From: Pseudomonas migulae
Lineage (GTDB): Bacteria; Pseudomonadota; Gammaproteobacteria; Pseudomonadales; Pseudomonadaceae
NCBI RefSeq assembly: GCF_024169315.1
Contig: NZ_JALJWR010000001.1
Span: forward strand, 951,501 to 1,015,500
Direction: 5' to 3'
Length of the DNA stretch: 64,000 nucleotides
Of the stretch, positions 51,651-60,096 are shown piece by piece. Positions within the stretch are counted from its first letter, which is position 1. Every line of letters begins with the position of its first letter. A program made the translations under genes and the position numbers. Under the pieces are notes generated by a model, which was not told where the DNA came from, searched no databases, and saw nothing but the letters and a program-made list of their open reading frames with translations.

Positions 51651-51854
51651 GTGCAGATTCTCCCAGGTGAATCCTTGAGCATTTCTGAGCTGATTGCGAA
51701 AAAGCAGGATGACGGTGCGCGGAAGATCGAAATCCTGAGAGGCCTCAGCGATGAAGAGCGCAAGGCTTTGAACGAGCGCTCCGCTGCCGAGTGCTTACGC
51801 ATTTCTGCTGAATTCGGAAAAAGCAGGCGCTTTGAATTTGGTGGGAAGGTTTGA
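51651..51854 (+). CDS. Small accessory-island protein, function unknown
   Basis: 67 residues from a GTG with strong SD AGGAGG: (M)QILPGESLSISELIAKKQ and onward. A single long helix pair, charged. The frame upstream of the GTG is open but without a start signal. It is followed by the GGGGACCAGCGG repeat. Confidence 0.55.
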   Translation: MQILPGESLSISELIAKKQDDGARKIEILRGLSDEERKALNERSAAECLRISAEFGKSRRFEFGGKV

Positions 51855-51960
51855 GCTGCGATGTAGGAGTAAGATCGCTGGCCAGCTACCGCTGAAGGGG
51901 ACCAGCGGACTCAAGGCGGGTAACCCTGGCCGCTTTCTGCCCCCAGGCAGGTTGGATCGA
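51855..51960 (+). repeat. Hairpin-rich interval with third GGGG-CCAGCGG repeat
   Basis: gctgaaggggaccagcgg at 51891-51908 matches the minus-strand copy at 33083-33106 and can fold CCGCT...AGCGG. Other small stems (GCTGGCCAGC) flank it. It lies between two converging genes and may terminate both. Confidence 0.5.
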
Positions 51961-52320
51961 TCAGGCAGCAACACTGTTAGTTTCTTCCCTGGAATTACAA
52001 ACAATATCTTGTTCTATGAGCATGCCGTTCTCGCGTAGCAACTGCTTCATTTTCTCGATTGAGTTCATGACCTTCAGTCGTGTTCCTGCAATGCGGGCAG
52101 TGGCTCTGCCGTTGTCCTCTTTCATGACGAAAATCCAAACTGGTGAACGCATGTTGCCCTCAGCGTAAATCCTGCCGCTAATGCGTTTACGACGAACAAA
52201 CGCACCGCCGCCTTTGTCGCTCAGTTCGTAAAACCCAACAACAAATTTCTGACCGGCGTTTTTCTCTATAAACTCTTTTCTTGATTTATATGCTTGCATT
52301 TTTGCCTTTAAATTCCACAT
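51961..52320 (-). CDS. Reverse-strand accessory protein, function unknown
   Basis: 119 residues from MWNLKAKMQAYKSRKEFIEK; the ATG at 52320 has GGAG/GAAG upstream, and 52335 is an alternative. The N terminus is basic; the middle (FVVGFYELSDKGGGAFVRRK) is strand-rich. It is read against the late genes from its own AT-rich promoter (minus-strand TATAAT at 52348-52353), so it can be expressed in the lysogen. This is the classic mark of a lysogenic-conversion (moron) gene. Confidence 0.65.
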   Translation of the reverse strand: MWNLKAKMQAYKSRKEFIEKNAGQKFVVGFYELSDKGGGAFVRRKRISGRIYAEGNMRSPVWIFVMKEDNGRATARIAGTRLKVMNSIEKMKQLLRENGMLIEQDIVCNSREETNSVAA

Positions 52321-52385
52321 GACTTCTTTCTCCATTAATTATAATTAATTATAACATACAAAACCATTTATTTACGCTCGCCGCG

Positions 52386-52403
52386 CATTTAACCGTATAT
52401 ATT
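52386..52403 (+). promoter_or_regulatory. Boundary motif before the tail-joining gene
   Basis: catttaaccgtatatatt, 46 bp before the 52449 start; it restarts late transcription after the island. Confidence 0.45.
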
Positions 52404-52448
52404 CAAGAAAATATTCATTAAACTAAGAAAATATTTAGAGCAGGAAAT

Positions 52449-53036
52449 ATGGCGAACGAAACAATCAAACTCATTGGCTTAACCGAAGCATTAAAATTCA
52501 TTAATCAGCTCCCCGGCGAAGCTGCTTTGAGCGCAAAAAAGATCTTTGCTGATACCGCCATGAGCGTTCAGAGACAGATGGCGCAGCGTTCCATGAATGG
52601 CCCACTCAACGCCCGTACCGGCGAGCTGGGGCGATCCTGGAAATTCAGCAGCTTCGGTACATCCCTCGGTGACATCGGCTCCAGCACGTTTACGACCTCC
52701 CCCTACGCTGCCATTCACGAACACGGCGGCGTCATCAGGGCCAAGCGCGCTTACCGAGGCCTTCCAGGTGGCCCGTATCTCAACATCCCCTCCAAAGCTA
52801 ACCAGACCGGCGCTGGAGTCATGCGCCGGTCTGCCAGAGATGTGTTCTCTGCTGGCGGATACATTGTTCGAATCAAGAACACTGGCAAAGCCAAATTCGC
52901 CGTGATTCAGAACGGCAAGGCAATGTTTTGGTTGGTTAAGGAAGTGAAAATCCCTGCCCGGCTTGGCTTTGAGGAAACCGCTACAAAAGAAATCCCAACA
53001 CTACTTTCAAGACTCAAAGGACTGAAACTCGAATGA
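52449..53036 (+). CDS. Head-tail joining protein (HK97 gp10-like)
   Basis: 195 residues, start MANETIKLIGLTEALKFINQ. The region ARTGELGRSWKF and SPYAAIHEHGGVIRAKRA is the HK97 gp10/minor-capsid signature; the C-terminal helix (ETATKEIPTLLSRLKGLKL) is also typical. It completes the head-tail interface. It overlaps the next gene by 4 bp. Confidence 0.85.
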   Translation: MANETIKLIGLTEALKFINQLPGEAALSAKKIFADTAMSVQRQMAQRSMNGPLNARTGELGRSWKFSSFGTSLGDIGSSTFTTSPYAAIHEHGGVIRAKRAYRGLPGGPYLNIPSKANQTGAGVMRRSARDVFSAGGYIVRIKNTGKAKFAVIQNGKAMFWLVKEVKIPARLGFEETATKEIPTLLSRLKGLKLE

Positions 53037-53518
53037 CCAACGTACCTGTAGAAACCCAAATTCTCGATGAAATCGAACGTCGCCTGAGGCAAATCAGCAA
53101 AGCAAAAGGATTCTTCACTGACGAAATCCGTGTCGTTCGAGCTGGCCTTCAGCCCTTTAGCGGCAAAGATATGCCTGCGATCAACTATTGGTCTAGCGGC
53201 GATCAACTGCTCGAATCCACAGGATTCGTAGAGCTGCGTGAGATGGAGCTAATGGTTGAGTTCTATGACAGGCACGGAGAGATGCCGTTGAACGACAAGG
53301 CCAATCTGCTCTCAAGCGATGTCAAGATCGCCCTCCACCGAGACCCTGCACATCCAGAACGCATAAGCACAAAGCTTGGTGGACTCGTGGAGAGTGTGAC
53401 TGTTCGCAGCGCTATTCCAGCTATAGGTGACGAAAGGTCTGCGTACTGTGGAAGTGTAATCACTCTTGCCGTTCGCTATAGAGTAGATGCGCGTTATCCC
53501 TTCACTCTTTTACGTTGA
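53033..53518 (+). CDS. Tail terminator/completion protein
   Basis: 161 residues, start MTNVPVETQILDEIERRLRQ. The pattern of an N-terminal helix, strands and LMVEFYDRHGE, ALHRDPAHPE, VTLAVRYRV-like C-terminal strand suits tail terminators, which end tail-tube growth. Assigned mainly by order: gp10-like, this gene, then the tube. Confidence 0.7.
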   Translation: MTNVPVETQILDEIERRLRQISKAKGFFTDEIRVVRAGLQPFSGKDMPAINYWSSGDQLLESTGFVELREMELMVEFYDRHGEMPLNDKANLLSSDVKIALHRDPAHPERISTKLGGLVESVTVRSAIPAIGDERSAYCGSVITLAVRYRVDARYPFTLLR

Positions 53519-53539
53519 TACTTTACGCTTTAATATGTA
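53518..53539 (+). promoter_or_regulatory. Boundary motif before the tail-tube gene
   Basis: atactttacgctttaatatg plus ta; almost the same as 46501-46522. A second -10-like TATAAT lies at 53559-53564, and the gene starts at 53611. Confidence 0.6.
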
Positions 53540-53610
53540 CTTTCAATTGAATGCGTTTTATAATACGAGAATTAAAGCTGTACTAATCGAAATCAAGGAA
53601 GCTTCGCTTT

Positions 53611-54573
53611 ATGGATAATCAGTTACTGCAATACGAGTCGGGTCAAAATTCGTTTCCAATGAGTGAATTGGATAATTCCGGCGATAACAAAACGTTTCAA
53701 TCTCAGGCTGATCAGTTTTCTGGTGCAACGGGCTTTGCACCTGTCGTAATGCCCAATGGCATGCTGACTGGCGGGCAGATCTCTGTCGGTACTGGCTCGA
53801 ACAAGGTCAAAGTAACTGCCTCTACAGCCAACCTCGCTGGGGTTAAAATTGTCGTTCCAGCATCTGAACTGACCGTTACACGGGCTTCTGGCGGTACTTG
53901 TATTACGGCTTCCGTAACGATTAACGCTGCTGGTGTTTATGAAATCGTTGCGGGCTTGTCAGGGCCTGCTAGATCCGACATCAGAGGCGCTGCCGGTGGA
54001 CCTGCATTTATCCCAGTTGACTCTATTGAAGTAGGCCAAATTGAACTGAACTCAACTGCTGCTGCACCAGTAAAAGACACTGAAATAAAGCAAAGCCCTG
54101 GTTTGAATCGGGAAGTTGCAACTTCTCCGGTTTACAGCGTTGACTCTTCCAACGGCACTGTTAGTTTTGTTTCAGATTTGAAGCTAATTCATGTCGGTGG
54201 AAAGCCTAAAAAAGTCTTTGCGTCATATGCAGAGCCAATCTTCGCGGATGTGGATCTCGCATCTGATTACCAGCCAAGTGAGGAGTCTTTTTCGGTTTCA
54301 TCATCCCAGCATTACGGCGGCACCGTGGGTACAACGTCAAAATCTCTGAATGGAGCTAGCTTCAAAGCTTTTCTAAATGACGGAATTTCAGATCCGCTAA
54401 TCAAACTGCGCGGGCAGAAAATTTGGTTTCGCTTTTATCCTGACCGGTACACCATGAACTACATACTGGAACAAGGGATTTTGGGCTGCTCAAGGAAGTT
54501 CCCACCGGGCGCTAAAGTTGAAGCTGATTTTACGATTTCCCCGGAAAAATCCTCCATAAACGTGGAGGTCTGA
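53611..54573 (+). CDS. Major tail (tube) protein, probable
   Basis: 320 residues, start MDNQLLQYESGQNSFPMSEL. Beta-rich, with an inserted Ig-like part (VKVTASTANLAGVKIVVPAS) and a C-terminal tube-like portion (LRGQKIWFRFYPDRYTMNYI, GCSRKFPPGAKVEADFTISP). It precedes the tail chaperone pair and tape measure, where the tube gene lies in siphophages. Assignment rests on order and fold character. Confidence 0.7.
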   Translation: MDNQLLQYESGQNSFPMSELDNSGDNKTFQSQADQFSGATGFAPVVMPNGMLTGGQISVGTGSNKVKVTASTANLAGVKIVVPASELTVTRASGGTCITASVTINAAGVYEIVAGLSGPARSDIRGAAGGPAFIPVDSIEVGQIELNSTAAAPVKDTEIKQSPGLNREVATSPVYSVDSSNGTVSFVSDLKLIHVGGKPKKVFASYAEPIFADVDLASDYQPSEESFSVSSSQHYGGTVGTTSKSLNGASFKAFLNDGISDPLIKLRGQKIWFRFYPDRYTMNYILEQGILGCSRKFPPGAKVEADFTISPEKSSINVEV

Positions 54574-54575
54574 TC

Positions 54576-55031
54576 ATGGGTTTTGACGTTACAGCGTTTA
54601 ATAAGGCGAAGATGGAGAATGCTACGGCTGAGCTTCATCTTCCGTCTCTTCAGCAATTCTTTGGGGAGGATAAGCCAATCTGGATCGTTCGCGGTATGAC
54701 GCATACCGAAATTTGCCGCATGCAAGAAACTAAGCACTCAGACAAGCTCCTGAACACTGCTATCGCTGCTGTAGCAGGTAGCGAAGAAGACAAAGCGAAA
54801 ATCATAAGAGAGTTCGTTGGTGATACCAATGGTATCCATGAGTCGACTCGAAGATGCATCGAGCAATTAGTCATGTGTTCCGTAGCACCGAAAATTGATC
54901 GACCTATCGCAGTTCGCCTGTCTCAGTTCTACCCAACTGAATTTGATGCTTTATGTCGGAAGATTTTCCAGCTCACTGACGATGGGCCAACCATTGCAAA
55001 AAAAAAGCAATTGCAGCCTATGACTCGCTAA
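54576..55031 (+). CDS. Tail assembly chaperone, short form (G-like)
   Basis: 151 residues, start MGFDVTAFNKAKMENATAEL. Helical after an initial beta strand; contains WIVRGMTHTEICRMQETKHS. It sits between tube and tape-measure genes as lambda G does. Its end includes a run of nine adenines (54998-55006) where the ribosome can shift into the -1 frame. Confidence 0.85.
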   Translation: MGFDVTAFNKAKMENATAELHLPSLQQFFGEDKPIWIVRGMTHTEICRMQETKHSDKLLNTAIAAVAGSEEDKAKIIREFVGDTNGIHESTRRCIEQLVMCSVAPKIDRPIAVRLSQFYPTEFDALCRKIFQLTDDGPTIAKKKQLQPMTR

Positions 55032-55174
55032 GACCAGATTTGTTTCTTTGTGACGGACGAAAGCGATTCCTTTTCGAAATTCGTGCGGACCTGATTCCGG
55101 AAGGCTACCTGACTGAGTTTGAGAGACAGCTGTGGTATTTGTTTTATGCAGAGCGCAAGGAAGCGCAAAATTAA
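54576..55174 (+). CDS. Tail assembly chaperone, frameshifted long form (GT-like)
   Basis: A -1 shift on A-AAA-AAG (55001-55007) joins the first 144 residues to 55 residues in the overlapping frame (AIAAYDSLRPDLFLCDGRKR ... YAERKEAQN), giving about 199 residues. The T-like part has no start of its own and ends 12 bp before the tape-measure ATG. The two forms bind and protect the tape measure during tail assembly. Confidence 0.85.
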
Positions 55175-55186
55175 CAGGACGTTGAC

Positions 55187-58100
55187 ATGGCAGATGTAAG
55201 TAAAACTATCGAAATCGCTTTTAAAGGAATCGACAATCTAAGCCCGACAGCAAGGAGTGCCGGTGATGCGCTGTCTGGATTTTCGAGAACCAGTCAGTCC
55301 ATTACTGGCCCACTTGCGGGTGTAGCCGATGGCGTCCTGAAGCTAAATTTTGCCTTGTCCGCTCTCGCCGTGGCAGTTATTGCTTATACGACAAAACAGG
55401 GCATGGAGCTTCAGGACTCTCAGTTCGACTTGCAGAAACAACTCAAAGACTCTGAAGGCTCGGTATCTCAATACTCAGGCAAGATCGAAGCATTGGGTAC
55501 AACGTTTGGAAAATCTAACGCAGAAATCACCAGGGCTGTTGGGGTCTTCAGTCAGGCTGGTTTCAGCATCAGCGACTCCCTAAAACTCGCAGAGGTCTCT
55601 TTGAAAGCGACCATCGCTGGGGATATGGAGCTGAAAGATGTAACGGAAAAGCTGATCGCATCGATGGCTGGATTTGGCATCAAAGTCAAAGACACCGGCA
55701 AGTTCATGGACATCCTAAACAATGTTTCCAACAACTCGGGCGCATCCATGGCCGAGCTGATGGATGCGTTCGCGAAGGCTGGTAGCGCTGCCTCCGCTTC
55801 TGGTTTAAGCCTTGAGGAATACGCCGCATCAGCTGCAATGATTATTGAAGTAAACAGGTCCGGCTCTGAAACCGGCAACATGCTCAAAGCTGTTATTGCA
55901 AACCTGGCTAACCCCACCAAGGAGCAAAGCGAGCTATTCAAGAAACTGGGAATTTCCTTCACGGATTCTAATGGGAAGCTCAAAGATGGCTCCGTAATTC
56001 TGGCCCAATACGGGGTGGCTAACGCTAAGCTCACGAAAAACGAACAGCTTCGAAATAATGCAGTTGTCGCGGGCACTGAGCACTTTGCGACCTTTGGCAC
56101 ACTGTTCGCTGACGTGACCAAAAAAGCGAAGGTCTATGAAGCAGCAATCAATTCTGCTGGCAGCATGGACAAAGAATTTGCAGTCGCAAAAACGAAGGCC
56201 TCGTTTGCACTGGACGGCTTCAGCGCTTCGTTAACCAACCTTTCTGCCAAAATTGGCCTGAAATACATCGAAGAGACGAAAGGCGTCATCGGGGCCAATG
56301 CGTCGCTCGTAAACTCGTTTTCAACAGTCGTTGATGGTGCCAATTTCTCCAAGCTGCTTGGCATTGTTAAAGAGTTCTCTGGTGCCGTCGCAGGTGAAAT
56401 CAACAAGCTTGCAGCCTCATTTCCAAAAGCTTTCGAGATGGTCAACCTCGATGGTTTTCAACGTGCCCTGAGAGATCTTCAGGCTTCGTTGGGCACTGCC
56501 TTTAGCATTGATCTCAACGACCCAAAAGCTGTCGCGTCTGCAATCCAATTCGTCGTGGATAGCATCGAATCTCTAGTTGATGTCACCTCCGGAATGGTTA
56601 AGCAATTCGGCAACGCTTGGACGCAAATCAAGGCGGGAATCCAAGCTTTCAACGGTTTGGACATTGCCTCGAAGCAAAGTAGCGGAGAGATCCTGGGCAT
56701 AGCAAAAGTAGCGAACACCGCGTTGAAGGCTCTTGAGGGTCTTGGAGATGGTCTCTCGGCTATTGGTACTGGACTCAGTGCATTGGCTCTTGGGGGCGTT
56801 GTCAAAAAACTGCTCGATATGAACGACGGCGCAGGCAAAAGCAAAGCCTCTGTCAAAGGTCTGGCTGACATGTTTGGCACCCTTGGAACCGGAGCAGCTG
56901 TTGCTGGTGGAAAGGTCATTGATGCGCTGAATCCAGAGAAATGGAATCTCAAAAAACTCAGCACCGGATTGACTGATCTGATGGGAAAAATGGGCGGTCT
57001 CAACGCGCTCACGAAAGCCGGGATTTTTGGTGCAGCGGCAGCAGCTGGTGGCGCTTCAGGAATTTGGCTGTACGAAAATGTTGAAGTTGTTCGCAAAGGC
57101 ATGGATGGCTTGCGCGACAGCGTGATGAACTATTTTGGCTACACAAACGAAGCTCAACTGGCAACTGAGCTTCTAGCTGACAGTTTCAAAAACGCAGCCC
57201 CCATGATCGAGAAGTACAAAAATGAAACTGGCGATACAACCATCACAATGGAAAACCATCGAGTAAAGCTTGATGCGTGGATTGCCAAGAAAAAAGAAGA
57301 TTCCGAAGCCACCCTGAAAGCCGCTGCCGCGATGAAGGAATCCGGGGATAAGACAAAGGAATCCACTGAGAAGCTAGAAGAAAACAAGACAGCCCTCGAT
57401 GAGTCATCAAAAAGCGCCGAAACGGCAGCATCCAGCACTAAAGAATTGACACTTCAAACGTCTCTTTTCAAAGATGTAAAAATTACTGATTTCCTGAAAG
57501 AAATGAACGACGGGATGTCCCAATCCGCTGGCGTAGTCGCCACATTGGGCGGACAGTTTAATGGAATCGGTGACCGTCTAAACACTCTCAACGGACTGTT
57601 GGTTAACTCGGGCCATCTATCTAAAGAAAACGCAGCAATTCTTAAAGAGCAGATCGAGGATGAGCGGGAATATCGGTCTGAGACGATTGCGATGCAGAAG
57701 GACAGCAACGATCTCTATGTAGAGTTTGGCGAGGTGCTTCTCGATATTGGTAAATACTTTAAAGAGTTACTTGGCATACAGGACGATACTACTAAGTCAG
57801 CTACAAAAAACAAAGAGGCTACAGACAAACAAGTGGAGTCTCTTAAAAAGTCTGGAGATAGTGCCTCTTCTACTGGCTCCAAAATGAATCAGCTGAAATC
57901 ATCCATAGCCGGAGTGGCGAGCGCGTCTCAGCAAGGTATGGGCTCAGGAATTGATGACATCAAATCCTCTGCTGAAATGGCAAAAGCATCTATTGAAGGT
58001 CTGAGCAGCTCATTCTCTTCAACTGGCGATAGGCTTAACAACCTAACTGACGCTCTACTTAAACTGGACGACAGTGACACCTGGGCTCGCGACGATATTA

Positions 58101-58378
58101 TTGATGCGATGAAGGAAGAGACCAAAATGAGGTCTGACTTAAACGAAGAGACACTTTCATATTCGAAGACCTTAAGGGAAATCGCTGATATCAAAAGAGA
58201 ACTTTCCAAAATCCAACTGGAAGAACTCAAGAACCCCAACTCCCGCAAAACTGAAATAAAGATATCCGCTGAAGGACTCGAACCTTCGTTAGCTATGGTT
58301 TTAACCAATATAGTTGAAAAGGCCCAAATTACAGCCACTAGGGAAGGTCAAAACTTATTGATTGGGCTTAGTAAGTAA
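55187..58378 (+). CDS. Tail tape measure protein
   Basis: 1063 residues. The N-terminal region carries the TP901-type tape-measure domain (GMELQDSQFDLQKQL, ITRAVGVFSQAGFSISDSLK, AFAKAGSAASASGLSLEEYA). Two hydrophobic stretches follow near 530 and 610 (GIFGAAAAAGGASGIWLYEN). The last 350 residues are charged helices with a repeated GDRLNxL segment (about 790 and 950). Length predicts a tail of roughly 160 nm by the usual 0.15 nm per residue rule. Confidence 0.95.
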   Translation: MADVSKTIEIAFKGIDNLSPTARSAGDALSGFSRTSQSITGPLAGVADGVLKLNFALSALAVAVIAYTTKQGMELQDSQFDLQKQLKDSEGSVSQYSGKIEALGTTFGKSNAEITRAVGVFSQAGFSISDSLKLAEVSLKATIAGDMELKDVTEKLIASMAGFGIKVKDTGKFMDILNNVSNNSGASMAELMDAFAKAGSAASASGLSLEEYAASAAMIIEVNRSGSETGNMLKAVIANLANPTKEQSELFKKLGISFTDSNGKLKDGSVILAQYGVANAKLTKNEQLRNNAVVAGTEHFATFGTLFADVTKKAKVYEAAINSAGSMDKEFAVAKTKASFALDGFSASLTNLSAKIGLKYIEETKGVIGANASLVNSFSTVVDGANFSKLLGIVKEFSGAVAGEINKLAASFPKAFEMVNLDGFQRALRDLQASLGTAFSIDLNDPKAVASAIQFVVDSIESLVDVTSGMVKQFGNAWTQIKAGIQAFNGLDIASKQSSGEILGIAKVANTALKALEGLGDGLSAIGTGLSALALGGVVKKLLDMNDGAGKSKASVKGLADMFGTLGTGAAVAGGKVIDALNPEKWNLKKLSTGLTDLMGKMGGLNALTKAGIFGAAAAAGGASGIWLYENVEVVRKGMDGLRDSVMNYFGYTNEAQLATELLADSFKNAAPMIEKYKNETGDTTITMENHRVKLDAWIAKKKEDSEATLKAAAAMKESGDKTKESTEKLEENKTALDESSKSAETAASSTKELTLQTSLFKDVKITDFLKEMNDGMSQSAGVVATLGGQFNGIGDRLNTLNGLLVNSGHLSKENAAILKEQIEDEREYRSETIAMQKDSNDLYVEFGEVLLDIGKYFKELLGIQDDTTKSATKNKEATDKQVESLKKSGDSASSTGSKMNQLKSSIAGVASASQQGMGSGIDDIKSSAEMAKASIEGLSSSFSSTGDRLNNLTDALLKLDDSDTWARDDIIDAMKEETKMRSDLNEETLSYSKTLREIADIKRELSKIQLEELKNPNSRKTEIKISAEGLEPSLAMVLTNIVEKAQITATREGQNLLIGLSK

Positions 58379-58384
58379 CGATAT

Positions 58385-58401
58385 AATTTACAACGTATTA
58401 G
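58385..58401 (+). promoter_or_regulatory. Boundary motif after the tape measure
   Basis: aatttacaacgtattag, 16 bp before the next ATG and just ahead of its SD (AAGGA); too close to act as an ordinary promoter for that start. Confidence 0.35.
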
Positions 58402-58416
58402 TTATCAAGGACGATT

Positions 58417-58764
58417 ATGCTTGCATTACATTCACAAGGATTTGACGAAAAAGGAGTTGTAATTCTCGACATCGACTACGAGACATCTTCTTTCGGGGAA
58501 ACGTCTCGGCGACGTTCTCGCGTACAGACCCTCGATGGGGGCTATGTGGTCGAAGATCGAGGAAGCTCTATTCAGGACCGCAGCTTCAGTCTGACCTTCA
58601 GTGGTTCTGAAGAAACGGTGTCAGCTGTGCGTCGGCTAGTTCAGCTCTATCCACAAATACTGGTCTCTTCGATCCATGGCTTGTTTCGCTGCTCCGTTGA
58701 AAAGCTAAACGAGGGCACCACCATGTCGTACTTAAACCTCGATGTGGAGGAGCAGTATGCCTAA
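58417..58764 (+). CDS. Minor tail protein, function unknown
   Basis: 115 residues, start MLALHSQGFDEKGVVILDID. Beta-rich: RRRSRVQTLDGGYVVEDRG, SFSLTFSGSEETVSAVRRLV. Position right after the tape measure matches distal tail or tail-tip attachment proteins (lambda M-like). SD AAGGA. It overlaps the next gene by 8 bp. Confidence 0.7.
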   Translation: MLALHSQGFDEKGVVILDIDYETSSFGETSRRRSRVQTLDGGYVVEDRGSSIQDRSFSLTFSGSEETVSAVRRLVQLYPQILVSSIHGLFRCSVEKLNEGTTMSYLNLDVEEQYA

Positions 58765-59464
58765 TCCAGCAGAATACGGACTATTCCTATCCGGTGGCCC
58801 GACGAACACAACCCCCCTGCTCTCAACTGGTGGTGCTATCAGTGCGAAGCAGGTTTTCTCGATGCTACCTGTCTACAACATCGGCAAGCCCGCTATCACA
58901 GCACTTGTGATCCTTGAGGCTGTTGGCATACCGGCTGCGACAGATATCGCGCTCAGCTTCGTCAACAACGTGCTAACGGCAAACTACTCCGGCAACGCTG
59001 CGTCCGTGACCCCGATTGGCAATGGACTGTACACGCTCTCATTTGCAAGCAACCGCTACATCAACGTGCAAGTCACGGATGCTGCCCTGCTCGGCTCTTC
59101 AATAAGTTCAACCGTCGTGCAATTCAGCTATTCGAAAAATGCCTTGTTTGACGACGTGAGCAGTGACGAAGCTACCGTGGGCACGACTGATCTGCGCTTC
59201 GTTTATTTCAAGAATCTTGGCTCTGTAGCGGTTACGAATGTTCGCGTATTTTTCGAGCAGTCGGCTGGTGGCGACCAATTTCTTGTAGGTCTGACAGCCG
59301 CTGATATGAGGGCCTATGCGAGCCTCACTGACAGTCTACCGCTGGGCCCAGTTCCAGCAGGCGGAGCCTCTGGGTTTTACGTCAAGCGAGTAGTGCCTGA
59401 GAACATCACCAGGGGCAGCAGCGAGAACATCGCTCAGCTCAAATACTTCGTGACCGTGCCATGA
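58757..59464 (+). CDS. Tail tip protein, function unknown
   Basis: 235 residues from MPNPAEYGLFLSGGPTNTTP with SD GGAGGAG. Almost all beta strands and turns, e.g. TTDLRFVYFKNLGSVAVTNV, and a C-terminal GFYVKRVVPENITRG. Probably part of the baseplate-like tail tip. Not assigned to a known family. Confidence 0.65.
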   Translation: MPNPAEYGLFLSGGPTNTTPLLSTGGAISAKQVFSMLPVYNIGKPAITALVILEAVGIPAATDIALSFVNNVLTANYSGNAASVTPIGNGLYTLSFASNRYINVQVTDAALLGSSISSTVVQFSYSKNALFDDVSSDEATVGTTDLRFVYFKNLGSVAVTNVRVFFEQSAGGDQFLVGLTAADMRAYASLTDSLPLGPVPAGGASGFYVKRVVPENITRGSSENIAQLKYFVTVP

Positions 59465-60096
59465 TCGATACCGCTTGCTCGCTGTCCATTAGTTACAAAA
59501 ACGAGAGAGCACTTGTCTTTGGTGAGCTTGAGATATCCTATGCGTTGTCGAATCGACGCACGATTATTGACACTGCAAGAGAGTTGCGAGTTACCTACGT
59601 TGTTGACGTTGCGACAACTGCTGGCACCCTTCGGATTCCAATGCAGAGCTTCCAAACCAACCTACGTAGTGACGCTCTGTCTACCCTTGTCGTTTTTGTC
59701 CCAGGAGGCACAGCTTACAAAGGGAAGGTATTGGCCGGACAGATGATGTTTGTGTACAGGGCTGTCAAATTCACAGACGGAACAGAAATCGAAACTGAAA
59801 TAAGTCGTGCAAAAATCACCGACGTAACCCCTTCGCTCTCTCCAAACAAATCAACAATGACGATATCTGGCACATACGAGTACGCAAAACCTGCCTCCCC
59901 AAAATCCATCTCACTGTCTAATATAAAATATGTTGCGTTTTATGGTGACGAAGTAACCATAAGATCGAACACCAACTCAGATCTCCAACCCGGAGACATA
60001 GTGAACTATGACGGTACAGATTATGTAGCGATGAATATTTATATGGGCGTAGAAATCTCGACCAGTGAATTGGAGGTGCGCTGTGCTCCCAGGTAG
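59461..60096 (+). CDS. Tail tip protein, function unknown
   Basis: 211 residues, start MIDTACSLSISYKNERALVF. Beta-rich, with two similar N-terminal strand sets (about 1-25 and 26-50: IDTACSLSISY and IIDTARELRVTYV), suggesting a small internal duplication. Overlaps both neighbours by a few bases. Likely a component of the tail tip. Confidence 0.65.
   Translation: MIDTACSLSISYKNERALVFGELEISYALSNRRTIIDTARELRVTYVVDVATTAGTLRIPMQSFQTNLRSDALSTLVVFVPGGTAYKGKVLAGQMMFVYRAVKFTDGTEIETEISRAKITDVTPSLSPNKSTMTISGTYEYAKPASPKSISLSNIKYVAFYGDEVTIRSNTNSDLQPGDIVNYDGTDYVAMNIYMGVEISTSELEVRCAPR

Noticed and set aside
55031..55174. Independent gene for the T-like tail chaperone
   Set aside because: No start codon or ribosome site in that frame; continuity through the A9 run explains it as a frameshift extension.
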